The notes under the pieces were generated by a model that did no database searches, was not told where the DNA came from, and was given only the letters and a program-made list of their open reading frames with translations. A stretch of 64,000 nucleotides of DNA from Siphonodentalium dalli (lineage: Eukaryota > Mollusca > Scaphopoda > Gadilida > Siphonodentaliidae). The position numbers were made by a program, and so were the translations under genes. Positions 9,873-20,896 of the stretch are shown one piece after another (the stretch's first letter is position 1; every line of letters begins with the position of its first letter). Location of the stretch: positions 246,015,474 through 246,079,473 of the forward strand of contig CP136065.1 of assembly GCA_032622095.1 (NCBI GenBank), given 5' to 3'.

Positions 9873-10602
9873 CAGAGAAATAATCAAAAATTTAATAATT
9901 TGATGCTTGAAAAGCTGTGTATCAGCCTTGTTGAATACTGCAAACTGGTTAAAATAGGCATGTGCATCCCGAATACTAGTTAATAGAGGGATATGAATCC
10001 TGAGTACCACTTCAAAACACAATTTTTAATCATTCAACCCTGAAAAAACTTTCATGAGGAAAGTAATGAGATGTTATTAAAGAATGAGACTGTTCAATAT
10101 CGATGCAAATGGATCTAATTTCGTCAGTATCAATTTTTGGGATTTAGCAATTTACAACTTTTTCATGGGTTCATAAATTCCTGGGTCTGTTACAGTTAAC
10201 TGTCACATACACAGCCTTAAAATAAGTGCCATCAAACTCAAATATTAGAAGTGTAGATGCCATGGTGGGTTACCATGAATTGAGCAGGTAACTGGGGACA
10301 TAATTAACACATAATAGGATAAGGCTTTTGTTGCCTATCCTGGATAAAGAAAGGTCATTGTGTGATTAAATAGACCATCATATAAGCTGTGTGAAAATAC
10401 CTAAAAAAATACAATGAGTATCGATAATTATATTTCTTTAAATTAGACTAATGCTAATTTCACTTAGAATCAGACTATTCATTGGCATAACCTATATCAA
10501 TCCACACCGACTGTGTGTACTGGGTGCATAATATTATCCAAATATGGAAACCGCATGGTGCAGTTTCAACTCAGTCAAAATATTGTTGATGAACATATTT
10601 AG
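9873..10602. other. Unannotated stretch
   Basis: AT-rich single-copy-looking DNA. A short relic of the neighbouring minisatellite phrase (GAATACTAGTTAATAGAGGG) lies near 9970. I see no gene, RNA or element boundary. Confidence 0.4.
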
Positions 10603-10842
10603 ATGAGATTAAAACCATGGAAATTGGACCACCACAAAAAAATGTGCTTTTACAGTAGATGCTCACGTGTCCTAAAAATTCAGCAACATTTATCAGTCGA
10701 GATAGAAACTGGCAAAGACGACCAAAGAAAAAGACAATTAGACGAGGGACTAGAAACCTGGCAGGATCTAGTGAGGAAACAGTTTACTAAACCATTGTAC
10801 TATAGAAACAGTACACAGGAGCGCTACAAAGAATCGATTTAG
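10603..10842 (+). CDS. Orphan 79-codon reading frame (doubtful)
   Basis: ATG-to-stop frame encoding a basic, charged peptide without cysteine pattern, signal peptide or recognisable domain. Its end (GCGCTACAAAGAATC, about 10821) recurs near 14176 at the end of another orphan frame on the far side of the 67-bp satellite. The two frames may be remnants of one dispersed sequence flanking the satellite. It could be an isolated exon of an unrecognised gene or chance. The evidence favours chance. Confidence 0.12.
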   Translation: MRLKPWKLDHHKKMCFYSRCSRVLKIQQHLSVEIETGKDDQRKRQLDEGLETWQDLVRKQFTKPLYYRNSTQERYKESI

Positions 10843-11049
10843 AAGAAGAAAAAATCACAATATCATTGGTATTTGGGTAATATGGTGGGAACAACAAGTC
10901 CCTGATGGTCCTGTCAGGATATCACTGACATGTATCACTCGTTTATTATGTATTAATTAAAGTGTAACAATGAACCATATGTACTGCAGGAAAGGTACAT
11001 ACATGTACATAGGTACTAGTAGCATTATAGAGCCGGGTAGAAAAGATAA

Positions 11050-11735
11050 TTAAACCCTTTCTATACTAAAGCATCATTGATGATTCGTTGTCCCATATGA
11101 AATGTTTTGATAATAAGTTAACCCTCTCTATACTAAAGCATCATTGATGATTCGTTATCCCATATGAAATGTTCAGATAATAAGCTAACGCTATCTATAC
11201 ATGTACTAAGTCTAAAGCATCATTGATGATTAGTTATCCCATATGAAATGTTCTAATAATAAGTTTAACCCTTTCTATACTAAAGCATCGTTGATGAGTA
11301 GTTATCCCATATGAAATGTTCAGATAATAAGTTAACCCTCTCTATACTAAAGCATCATTGATGATTCGTTTTCCCATATGAAATGTTAGATAATAAGTTA
11401 ACCCTCCCTGTACTAAAGAATCATTGGTGAGTAGTTATCCCATATTAATTGTTCAGATAATAAGTTTAACACTCTCTATACTAAAGCATCATTGATGAGT
11501 AGTTAACCCATATGAAATGTTAGATAATAAGTTTAACCCTCTCTATACTAAAGCATCATTGATGATTCGTTATCCCATATGAAATGTTAGATAATAAGTT
11601 AACCCTCCCTGTACTAAAGAATCATTGGTGAGTAGTTATCCCATATTAATTGTTCAGATAATAAGTTTAACCCTTTCTATACTAAAGCATCGTTGATGAG
11701 TAGTTATCCCATATGAAATGTTCAGATATAGAGGA
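11050..11735 (+). repeat. 67-bp satellite, block 1
   Basis: The unit starts TTAACCCTCTCTATACTAAA, continues GCATCATTGATGATTCGTTA, and ends AATGTTCAGATAATAAG. About ten diverged copies. Two unit types alternate: TGATTCGTTATCCC and TGAGTAGTTATCCC. One unit (11205) has TATACATGTACTAAG in place of TATACTAAAG. Confidence 0.95.
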
Positions 11736-11737
11736 TC

Positions 11738-12061
11738 TCACATGAGTTTCTATTTTATACGGAATTTATCAACCGAGTTCACTAAATTCGATTTGAGCCG
11801 AGGTTTACCGAGGCTCAAATAGAATTTAGAGGACGAGGTTGATAAATTACGTATAAAATAGGACGAGTGTGAGATACCTTTTATCACATGATCAAATAAA
11901 CCCGAAGCAACGCGAAATATTCATCGAAAACAACAAGCATAATAAAACTACAGCGATCGCAAGTGATTTGAAGAACGCCGTGACGTCATCGCACGCGCTG
12001 ATATTAAACGTGTCTATTACCGATAATTATGAAACTGCTTTTATGGCCAAATTATGTGATA
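11738..12061. mobile_element. Hairpin-bearing insertion within the satellite
   Basis: Inverted arms from about 11738 (CTCACATGAGTTTCTATTTT) to 11876 (AAAATAGGACGAGTGTGAG) form a stem around GAGCCGAGGTTTACCGAGGCTC. Next comes 11876-12061, which begins TTTTATCACATGATC and ends ATTATGTGATAAAA, a second outer inverted pair. The satellite resumes immediately afterwards, so this unit appears inserted. Confidence 0.6.
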
Positions 12062-12350
12062 AAATAAGTTTAACCCTCTCTACACAAAAGCATCATTGAT
12101 GATTCGTTATCCCATATGAAATGTTAGATAATAAGTTAACCCTCTCTGTACTAAAGCATCATTGGTGAGTAGTTATCCCATATTAAATGTTCAGATAATA
12201 AGTTTAACCCTTTCTATACTAAAGCATCGTTGATGAGTAGTTATCCCATATGAAATGTTCAGACAGTAAGTTTAACCCTCTCTACACAAAAGCATCATTG
12301 ATGATTCGTTATCCAATATGAAATGTTCAGATAATAAGTTAAACAAATGA
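12062..12350 (+). repeat. 67-bp satellite, block 2
   Basis: About four units of the same 67-bp monomer, ending with AACAAATGACATTACCCTCG (about 12344). That 20-mer recurs at the end of block 3 (about 13960), which suggests that blocks 2 and 3 derive from duplication of a larger piece including the array's right edge. Confidence 0.9.
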
Positions 12351-12373
12351 CATTACCCTCGATAAATAATAAG

Positions 12374-12686
12374 TTAAAGTGATATGAAATTGAGAATAAT
12401 CGTGCTCAAAGTTGTTAGTTGTCATGAATATTAATCCAAATTGACTCTGTCATTCTGATATATTAATTAATTGTAATGACTCTCGGTGGCAAAATCAATT
12501 GTGTTAGATTATCGCCGATAGTTGAGTCCCGAATTGAGATGTAAATATTTACAGTTGGGCATAATTCAGATGATGTTTTCTATGGAGTGGTATGGTCCAT
12601 TTCTTTGAACTTTTCGGAGATGTTAGTAGAATGGTACATTCCCCATGTTGGCATAGCACCTGAGTATTAACATATCAATGTCTTTA
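12374..12686 (+). mobile_element. Family E element inside the satellite
   Basis: TTAA at 12374-12377 and 12683-12686 enclose a shortened, diverged copy of the 3452-3826 unit (TCTATGGAGTGGTATGGTC and GTAAATATTTACA are conserved). The right TTAA is also the start of the next satellite unit. Confidence 0.6.
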
Positions 12687-13960
12687 ACCCTCTCTATACT
12701 AAAGCATTATTGATGATTCGTTATCCCATATGAAATGTTAGATAATAAGTTAACGCTCTCTATACATGTACTAAAGCATCATTGATGATTCGTTATCCAA
12801 TATGAAATGTTCCGATAATAAGTTAACACTCTCTATACATGTACTAAAGCATCATTGATGATTCGTTATCCCATATGAAATGTTCCGATAATAAGTTAAC
12901 ACTCTCTATACATGTACTAAAGCATCATTGATGATTCGTTATCCCATATGAAATGTTCAGATAATAAGTTAACCCTCTCTATACTAAAGCATCATTGATG
13001 ATTCGTTATCCAATATGAAATGTTCCGATAATAAGTTAACACTCTCTATACATGTACTAAAGCATCATTGATGATTCGTTATCCCATATGAAATGTTCAG
13101 ATAATAAGTTAACGCTCTCTATACATGTACGAAAGCATCATTGATGATTCGTTGTCCCATATGAAATGTTCCGATAATAAGTTAACACTCTCTATACATG
13201 TGCTAAAGCATCATTGATGATTCGTTATCCCATATGAAATGTTCCGATAATAAGTTAACACTCTCTATACATGTACTAAAGCATCATTGATGATTCGTTA
13301 TCCCATATGAAATGTTCAGATAATAAGTTAACGCTCTCTATACATGTACTAAAGCATCATTGATGATTCGTTATCCCATATGAAATGTTCTAATAATAAG
13401 TTAACCCTCTCTATACTAAAGCATCGTTGATGAGTAGTTATCCCATATGAAATGTTCAGATAGTAAGTTTAACCCTCTCTACACAAAAGTGTCATTGATG
13501 ATTCGTTATCCCATATGAAATGTTCAGATAATAAGTTTATCCCTGTCTATACTAAAGCATCATTGATGAGTAGTTATCCCATAGGAAATGTTCTGATAAT
13601 AAGTTAACCCTCTCTATACTAAAGCATCATTGATGATTCGTTATCCCATATGAAATGTTCAGATAATAAGTTAACGCTCTCTATACATGTACTAAAGCAT
13701 CATTGATGATTCGTTATCCCATATGAAATGTTCAGATAATAAGTTAACGCTCTCTATACATGTACTAAAGCATCATTGATGAGTAGTTATCCCATAGGAA
13801 ATGTTCAGATAATAATTTAACCCTTTCTATACTAAAGCATCATTGATGATTCGTTATCCAATATGAAATGTTCAGATAATAAGTTTAACCCTCTCTATAC
13901 AAAAGCATCATTGATGATATATGAGTAGTTATCCCAGGAAATGTTCAGATAATAAGTTAA
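12683..13960 (+). repeat. 67-bp satellite, block 3
   Basis: About 18 units. Many carry TATACATGTACTAAAG where others have TATACTAAAG, exactly six extra bases. Carrier units recur with neighbours of similar sequence, so part of the block spread by multi-unit amplification. Confidence 0.95.
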
Positions 13961-13964
13961 ACAA

Positions 13965-14198
13965 ATGACATTACCCTCGATAAATAGGACTCTTTCTGGA
14001 CTTTTATTTATCTGTTGTCTGCTTACATTACCTGTATATTCCTACAAATTAATAATAGACCATTCCGATGTACACTTTTTAATTGAGTGGGAGAATCCAT
14101 TTAGTATAAATGGGTTATTTGAGAATATAAGTAGCGAGGATAGTGTATACCAAAGTTCTATAGAAAGAGAACAGGGCGCTACAAAGAATCAATTTTGA
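13965..14198 (+). CDS. Orphan 77-codon frame with hydrophobic start (doubtful)
   Basis: ATG-to-stop frame just after the satellite. Residues 11-27 (GLLFICCLLTLPVYSYK) look like a signal peptide or membrane segment, followed by an acidic stretch. The frame overlaps sequence shared with block 2's edge (ATGACATTACCCTCGATAAA), so the start lies in repeat-derived DNA. No family is recognised and no splice-site logic supports it. Confidence 0.15.
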   Translation: MTLPSINRTLSGLLFICCLLTLPVYSYKLIIDHSDVHFLIEWENPFSINGLFENISSEDSVYQSSIEREQGATKNQF

Positions 14199-14282
14199 AA
14201 TAGTATTAAAATCACCATATATGGCATATTTTGGTAAGTCGAAAAACATCTAGGCAATTTATACCCCTTCGTTATGCCGGGT

Positions 14283-14362
14283 ACAGCAATGCCCTAAATA
14301 ATCGACTCCTTAACCACAGCAGAATTATGGGTAATTTTTCAGGATTTAGTCGGAAATATGCC
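14283..14362 (+). mobile_element. TA-pal MITE, broken left arm
   Basis: It runs from ACAGCAATGCCCTAAATAA to GTCGGAAATATG and stops where the PB-A element begins. No right arm follows that element. Confidence 0.7.
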
Positions 14363-14765
14363 TAACCCCTTTAAATTACCAAGTAAGCAATATTTTAGGA
14401 TAAACGGCCAAATAAAGCTGCAACAGCCTAAATTATCTTGGGTCTGTCTCAATAAAACCATACAAATATAGATATCATTGGAACCGGCTCCTTGACCACA
14501 TTGTGAAAGTTACAGTTATGCCCTGTGCCAATGCATTCTCTTATATATGCGAGTCGACCATAGGTCACCTCGCATATATAAGAGAATGCATTGGCCCAAA
14601 TTTTTTTTTTTTTTTTTCCATTTTTTCTTACATTCTTTAACAATTTTATAATTTTTAATGTGTTAAGCCAATGCATTCTCTTATATATGCGAGGCGACCT
14701 ATGGTCGACTCGCATATATAAGAGAATGCATTGGCACAGGGCCGTTCTGTTGGGTAAAGGGTTAA
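14363..14765 (-). mobile_element. PB-A MITE, inverted, decayed left end
   Basis: The right boundary is TGTTGGGTAAAGGGTTAA (14762-14765 is TTAA). The left end is degraded (TAACCCCTTTAAATTACC). Hairpin modules are at 14527-14595 and 14668-14736. Confidence 0.75.
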
Positions 14766-15639
14766 AATGCAAAGAATCGGAGCCCCAAATAGAGAACCAG
14801 AAAGATTTGCTTTATAGTTTTTTTTCTCAAATAATGCGAGTTATATTGATTTTTGTTGTTAGCATACCCCAGTGATGTTATGGGCTCCATATTTCCAAAG
14901 TTACGATGAAATTCTATGAGTATTAGTTTGGGAAAATTCTGTGGAAATGAAGAATTTACTTCACCAATTGACAAATACCGAGTAATTTCCCCAATAATAA
15001 TTAAATGAAATTCTGATGATAAACTGACCCGATTTTAGGACAAATAGTACAAACCTTCACTTGTGCAACCATTGTTCCTTCTTTTGGAATGATGAATGGA
15101 AAAACGCGTAGCAGAAAGATTGCTTTGATTATGATGATGTCACGAAAATGAGAAAAAATGAAAAGAATCAAAAACTTTACTTGGTAGAGAATGTAAATAA
15201 AACTCAGCAGAGAACCATATATCACGAGGTGTAGTTCACACACAGTGCTATAGCCGGGGACCCAACAAACCAAATTATGGTGACAAGGACCCATTCACCT
15301 GCAGTACAATATGATAATATGCTAAGCATTACTAAACAACTGCAGGCAAACCACATTTATAACAAGGCTGTCAGTTTTGTTTTGAAATTCTTTTCAAAAC
15401 AGTTTATATATATTGATACACATTCCCATCCCTAATATATATGGGAAATATCACATGTATAGTGTATTGAATCGGGATAATTTAATTCTCGAAAGTGGCA
15501 ACTCCAAACATGAACGCTCTTGGATACTATCCAAAAAACATTCCGGTTTTAAATGTCCATCCACCAGGGTTCATGCTGTAGGTGACCAAATTGGACAATA
15601 TTTTTTTTGAAAATGGCCAAAGAAAATTTCATTTGGCAT
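14766..15639. other. Unannotated stretch
   Basis: AT-rich DNA. A minus-strand segment at 15180-15295 has a hydrophobic frame and splice-like ends, but its frame is stopped at the apparent acceptor (see rejected items). I see no other feature. Confidence 0.35.
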
Positions 15640-16062
15640 CAAGCCTGATTATAACGTGCCTGCCATTAGCAGAATGAGGTCCCGAATAGTGGGTAGCATC
15701 ACCAAATTCACCCTCTGGGGACCTCATTCTGCATGGTCTCATCTGCTATGGGAAACAGATTGAAGTTCCGAAATAGTGCATATTGTGATGTACACCCATT
15801 GGGAACCTCATTTATGCAATGTGTCGTCTGCCAATTTGGGGATATCGAAAAACTAAGCTAAAAAAGAAATAGAATCCTATGTGAAGAAGTTTCTATAGAA
15901 ATTTGATAATGAAGAAACTTTTCAGAGAAGATGAGGCCTAAGCAGAATGAGGTCCCCAGAGGTTGAATTTAGTGATGCTAGCCCGCTATGCGGGATAGCG
16001 TCACTAAATTCACCTCTGGGGACCTCATTCTGCAAATGACAGGCGCACTAAACTCAGGCTTG
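15640..16062. mobile_element. hAT-m MITE with perfect 8-bp target duplication
   Basis: It starts CAAGCCTGATTATAACGTG and ends CACTAAACTCAGGCTTG. TTTGGCAT is repeated exactly at 15632-15639 and 16063-16070. The three-block interior matches the 1377-1832 copy, with the middle block inverted. Confidence 0.9.
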
Positions 16063-16142
16063 TTTGGCATAACTTTTTCAATGCAGTATAGTTGGCAATC
16101 ATCTCTCAAATTATCATCAGATCTCTATAAACGCTTAATTTG

Positions 16143-16517
16143 TTAAAGTGATGTGAAACACTCCGGTAGGGCAATCAAATAAAAAGGAGAATACTCTTGC
16201 TCAAAGTAATTATTTTTTACAAATATTATATCCAAATTAACAACACATGCCATCATTCTTATATATTAATTAAATGCAGTGAGTCTCTACGGTGAAATAA
16301 TTTTACTTAGTTTATTGCTGATAGTTGCATACGAATTGAGAAGTAAATATTTACAATTGAGCATAGTTCAGATGATATTTTCTATGGAGTGGTATGATCG
16401 AGTTGCTTGAGATTTTCGACGACGTTAGTAAAATGCTACATTTCTCCTGTTGGCATAGCACCTGAATACTAACTTATCAGTTTCACACCCCGAATAAGTC
16501 CACGATATGTCTTTTAA
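16143..16517 (+). mobile_element. Family E element
   Basis: TTAA at 16143-16146 and 16514-16517, same length (375 bp) as the 3452 copy and alignable throughout. Starts AAGTGATGTGAAACACTCC. Confidence 0.7.
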
Positions 16518-16626
16518 CAGATAATAAGCAGTTACTCACCTGTGTATGAATAACAATTAATCAAAAGTCATAGATGCTTACTTATCAAAACAATGATGAT
16601 TAGCTGCTGGAACAGTGTACTCTCTC

Positions 16627-16867
16627 TTAACACTTTGAGTGCCAGGTCGATTTTTGTATCAACCCATATACCCTGTGCCAATGCATTCTCTTATATATGC
16701 GAGTCGACCATAGGTCGCCTCGCATATATAGTAGAATGCATTGGCCTAACAATTATTATTATGATTTTTTTTTTTACAATTTCAATAATTTATTCTTATA
16801 TTCTTTAACAGACTTATATTGTAGGTTCAGGGCCGATGAGATCGGCACCTGGCACTCAAAGGGTTAA
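16627..16867 (+). mobile_element. PB-B MITE
   Basis: TTAA at 16627-16630 and 16864-16867. The left terminus is CACTTTGAGTGCCAGG, the right CCTGGCACTCAAAGGG. One hairpin module at 16676-16745 has a small stem mutation (CATATATAGTAGAATG). Confidence 0.85.
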
Positions 16868-17478
16868 TCAATGGACAATACTTTATGCTTTATGGTTTCA
16901 AAATAGAACAATGGAGGCGATTCAGAGCTCATATATGTTGATATACATTACCGAATAGACCTATTTCAGTTTTTGCAGTTCCCAGTCGTGCATATTTCCA
17001 TCATCAATTTTGTCCAACTCAAAATTTATTAGTTATTTTTGTGCGGGTTTCTTTATATTTTGGTTATAGTTTCAGTTTTCTTGATATCATATTGTGGTTT
17101 TACAATTTGGCCGAAGTTTCTGAAAAATGGCAGCATAATATAAGAAACGGGCAAAAAAAATTTCAAACCCTATCATCAACTATCCCTAATTTCAAGCAGA
17201 ATTTGAATTAAAAAAAAACACTGATTTTCTTCAAAATTTACTCAGCTAGATTAATTTTTTTTAAAAGCGCACAATCGGTTTACTTGCATGTATATAATTG
17301 GTGACATCACAAAATCAAATTTATATACACCCTGTGGTCGTCATGGCAGATACGATAACTTAGCCTGGAACATCAATTCTAGCGTATTGGGAATCAAGCT
17401 AGGTTCGCACCACCAGATGGCTAGACAGATTGATGTATCAGGATTGAATCCAAGAATATTCCTGTTTTGAGTTGCCAC
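16868..17478. other. Unannotated stretch
   Basis: AT-rich DNA with no recognisable gene, repeat boundary or RNA. Confidence 0.35.
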
Positions 17479-18337
17479 CAAGCCTGAGTTTAGTGTGCCT
17501 GTCATTTGCAGAATGAGGTCTACAGAGGGTGAATTCAGTGATGCTATCCCGCATACCGGGCTAGCAGCACTAAATTCACCCTCTGCGGACCTCATTCTGC
17601 TTAGGCCTCATCATTCTTTATTATTTCTTTATTATCAAATTTCTATAGAAACATAGATTCTATTTCTTTTTTAATTTAGTTTTTCTATATCTCCAAATTG
17701 GCAGACGACACATTGCATAATCAAGGTTCCCTGTGGGTGTACATCACAATATTCACCATTTGGGAACTTCTATCTGAGTCTATGTCCCCATAGCAGATGA
17801 GTCCATGCAGAATGAGGTTCCCAAAAGGTGAATTTAGTGATGTTACCCCACACAGCAGGTTAGCAATTTAGCATACCAAATTCCCCATCTGGAGACCTCA
17901 CTCTGCTTAGGCCTCATCTTCTGGGAAGTATCTTTAGTCTCATATTAACATTGTTTTCAAGTTAGTTACTCAGTGAGAGGTTTCTGATGAATGGCAACAA
18001 GACTAAATCCTGAAAAGTTACCCATAATTCTGCCGTGGTTAAGGAGTCGATTATTTAGGGCATTACATGTACTTTTTCCCTTCTGTTCAGTTTCTATATC
18101 CTGTAATATTCGGAAGATAAAAATAATCGTGGTGACTATGGGTGAACATCACTAACTCCAACTGGGGAACTTCAATCTGATCCTAGGTCTCCCATATATA
18201 GCAGTTGAGGCCTCAGCAGAATGAGGTCCCAAGAGGGTGAATTTAGTGATGCAAGCCCGCTGTGTGGGATAGTGTCACTAAATTAACCCTCTTTGGACCT
18301 CATTCTGCAAATGAAAGACACACTATTCCAAGGCAAG
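17479..18337. mobile_element. hAT-m composite, interrupted by a TA-pal fragment
   Basis: It begins CAAGCCTGAGTTTAGTGTG. It contains the family hairpins near 17510-17600, 17805-17910 and 18215-18310, plus the GGCAGACGACACATTGC block. A TA-pal right arm (about 17975-18069) lies between the second and third hairpins. The right end is a decayed TTCCAAGGCAAG near 18335. No clean target duplication remains. Confidence 0.65.
17975..18069 (-). mobile_element. TA-pal MITE, right arm only
   Basis: From TTTCTGATGAATGGCAACAAG to TTATTTAGGGCATTA, with an internal deletion of the CCATATTTCC segment. As in the copy at window start, the tip reads GCATTACATGTACT, six bases longer than the family tip GCATTACT. 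Confidence 0.7.
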
Positions 18338-18628
18338 AATAGTTCATAGTGACAGTATAGATCGGAGACAGGCAATCAAGCGAAATTATAATTGGTAATA
18401 CAAGACAACAGCAGGACGGTGGGGATGATATCGCTAACACAATTTCCAGACGGAATGACTATCGGTATATATCTGTCTCGATCATGTCAAAACTGGAGAG
18501 AATATACTTAGAAATCAATGCAATAAAGTTCAATACAATAGCTGTTGCCCACATTAATAATTGAGGGATCATTTGTGGTTTTGAATTTGGGCACCCCTTT
18601 CGGCTACATGTATGTAGAGTCTGGCACC

Positions 18629-18960
18629 TTAAAGAAATATTGTAGAGTTATTTCATTGAATGAAATCAATCATTTAGTATACAAACACTATCCCCATAAG
18701 AAGAACATAACAACGAACTAAGATTGTCGAAAATTCCAACCACATCGACTACCATTTCAGAGAACACAACGGTTGAACTACGCACAGATCTGTAAATATT
18801 TATACTACTTTTAATATGCGGGACGATTTATTGGTCATAAACATTATGGCAATGATTGCGCCAGTAAGGGTCACTGTGTGAAATTCATTTGTAACAGTGA
18901 CACTATTTTCTGACTATTTGGACACTGATTTGGATATCGAATATATGAAAATAACTTATT
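18629..18960 (-). mobile_element. Diverged family E relic
   Basis: Similar in order to the inverted copy at 45703-46079: AACTACGCACAGATCTGTAA, ATATTTATAC, GGGACGATTTATTGGTCATA and a CACTGTGTGAAATTC end. Identity is low and the boundaries are approximate. Confidence 0.35.
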
Positions 18961-19199
18961 TTGGCATGATTATTTATTATTCCGTTCGGAACACCTCGAC
19001 AGAGTGTTTAACATCATTTTAAAGATATATAATCTAATTAAATTACCCTAATTTACTACATTACATTACATTGCATTTCTTTGGCTTTGGGTGTAAAAAT
19101 TATTTGATTCAATTTGAGGGACCTACCCATCAAAGCTCAGAGTTATTAGATATCAATTTTTTAAATCTGTTATTTTTCACCACCAGGAATATTTGGCAG

Positions 19200-19449
19200 C
19201 ATGGCAAAAATCAGCTGACTTCTTACAAATATAGTACAGGCATGTGCGCAAGGTCACTGCTCGATGGACGATCGGTGACCAGTGATTATAACAACATGGT
19301 AATTATAATGAAAATGAGTTTATGACTTGAGTCAAAAATTCATTTTCATATAAATTACCATGTTTTTTTGTATCGTTCATAGAGCATGCGAGTGTATAAA
19401 AGCAGATAGTCCCATAAATGGCTGGTTTTAGTGTATAGTCCACCTTTAA
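19200..19449 (-). mobile_element. Partial family J relic
   Basis: Sequence around AACATGGTAATTATAATGAA, and the right end from CCATAAATGGCT to GTCCACCTTTAA, matches the element at 53587-53940. The left end is not identified. Confidence 0.45.
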
Positions 19450-19693
19450 ATCAGAAGTAATAGTAATTTAGGGATGTCGAATCAGATTATGCACATTTAA
19501 TGAGTGTGTATTTAGTTTTCCCATTTTCCAGAGATAACGAATGAGTAAATTTTGACCGAAACTATAAAAATGTTCGACTCTTATCTGAGAGCCATAACTG
19601 TGCAAAGAATGAATGGATGAGCCCATTCCATGTTGATATCGATCCCTCTCCCCCTCCCCCTCCCCCCATACATAGATCATCACAATCGTACTA

Positions 19694-19906
19694 CAGTAAT
19701 ACCCTAAGTAATCGACTCCTTAACCACAGCAGAATTATGGGTAACTTTTCAGGATTTAGTCAGAAATATGGCATGTTGCCATTCATCGGAAAGCTCTCTG
19801 GGAGAGCTTTCCAATGAATGGGAACAAGCCATATTTCCGACAAAATCCTGAAAAGTTACCCATAATTCTGCTGTGGTTAAGGAGTCGATTACTTATAGCA
19901 TTACTG
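19694..19906. mobile_element. TA-pal MITE, complete
   Basis: A 213-bp, nearly perfect palindrome between TA dinucleotides (19692-19693 and 19907-19908). The arms run CAGTAATACCCTAAG to GGAAAGCTCTC and back to GCATTACTG. An imperfect ~21-bp direct repeat (TAGATCATCA...) flanks it on both sides, ending in TA on the left and starting with TA on the right. Confidence 0.9.
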
Positions 19907-19908
19907 TA

Positions 19909-20525
19909 GATCATCAATATCGGACTATGAAGACTGAAATGGAGAGCTCAAAGGATGTGAACAGATGGACAGAATCCATTTCTAAATCTCCAGTTAACCC
20001 TTAGTTTGTGGGGGATAAATTTTCCCCAAAGTTAGGGGCATCGCACCCTGTCTCCATGCGCCTTTTATGAATCCATTGATAGCTCCCCCGAAGTCGGCAT
20101 CCTCTCACAGGATTTCCGGTAAACCGAGAAACGATTATGGTAGAGATTGGATTCCACGATTTCTACAACCGAAAAGCTAAAATTATGCAACGCGAATGTA
20201 CACTGATCCTAATTAGTGGTAATTAATTACCACAGATCAAACAGGTGTGGTAGCTACCTGCATACCTACCACAGTCGTTAGGGATTATCTCGTTATAGAG
20301 TCTATGATCTGAGAAAATTGCATCGACTGTTCTAATAATAGAAAGTCAACACTAATCTTCGAAGAAATGCACAAATCACACCTCAGGTTCAGTGTGTTGG
20401 GTGTAATAAATTCTAATATTAGACCGGGACCACAAATCCCGACAGAAATGCACAAATCACACCTGAGCTGTACTACATAACAGACAGACATCACTAATCT
20501 TCACATAAATGCTCCATCACGCCTA
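19909..20525. repeat. Mostly unannotated; one short direct repeat
   Basis: GAAATGCACAAATCACACCT occurs at about 20362 and 20442, each followed by GAG or CAG and then divergent sequence. Nothing else is recognised. Confidence 0.35.
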
Positions 20526-20737
20526 CAGTAATGCCCTAAGTAATCGACTCTTTAACTACAGCAGAATTATGGGTAACCTTTCAGGATTTAGTCGGAAATA
20601 TGGCTTGTTGCATTCATCGTAATGCTCTCGGGGAGAGCTTTCCGATGAATGGCAACAAGCCATATTTCAGACTAAATCCTGAAAATTTACCCATAATTCT
20701 GCTGTAGTTAAAGAGTCGATTACTTAGAGCATTACTG
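20526..20737. mobile_element. TA-pal MITE, complete
   Basis: Palindrome between TA at 20524-20525 and 20738-20739. It ends CAGTAATGCCCTAAG and CTTAGAGCATTACTG. A few arm mismatches (GCATTCATCGTAATGC on the left) reduce stem identity. Confidence 0.88.
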
Positions 20738-20896
20738 TACATGATGCTAATGCTCCCTCGAGCTCTACTTTCATGATCGCGGATCAGTTGCCTACCAAGA
20801 ATTCTTAGGCTGAATTTACTAAGTGGGGTTGATCCTTTAAACACATATAGTATAACGAGAATAACCTTTTCATAGGATGTACCTTGTCTATAAGTA

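Noticed and set aside
8396-13960. Direct-repeat arrays resembling a CRISPR locus
   Set aside because: There are no unique spacers between repeats and no cas genes, and the DNA is eukaryotic. These are minisatellite and satellite arrays.
15001-15294. Minus-strand hydrophobic frame with an acceptor-like CTGCAG at 15300 and a donor-like AAG|TAAAG
   Set aside because: In the hydrophobic frame a TGA lies directly at the apparent acceptor, the other frames stop early, and the donor lacks a proper GT consensus. I cannot support an exon.
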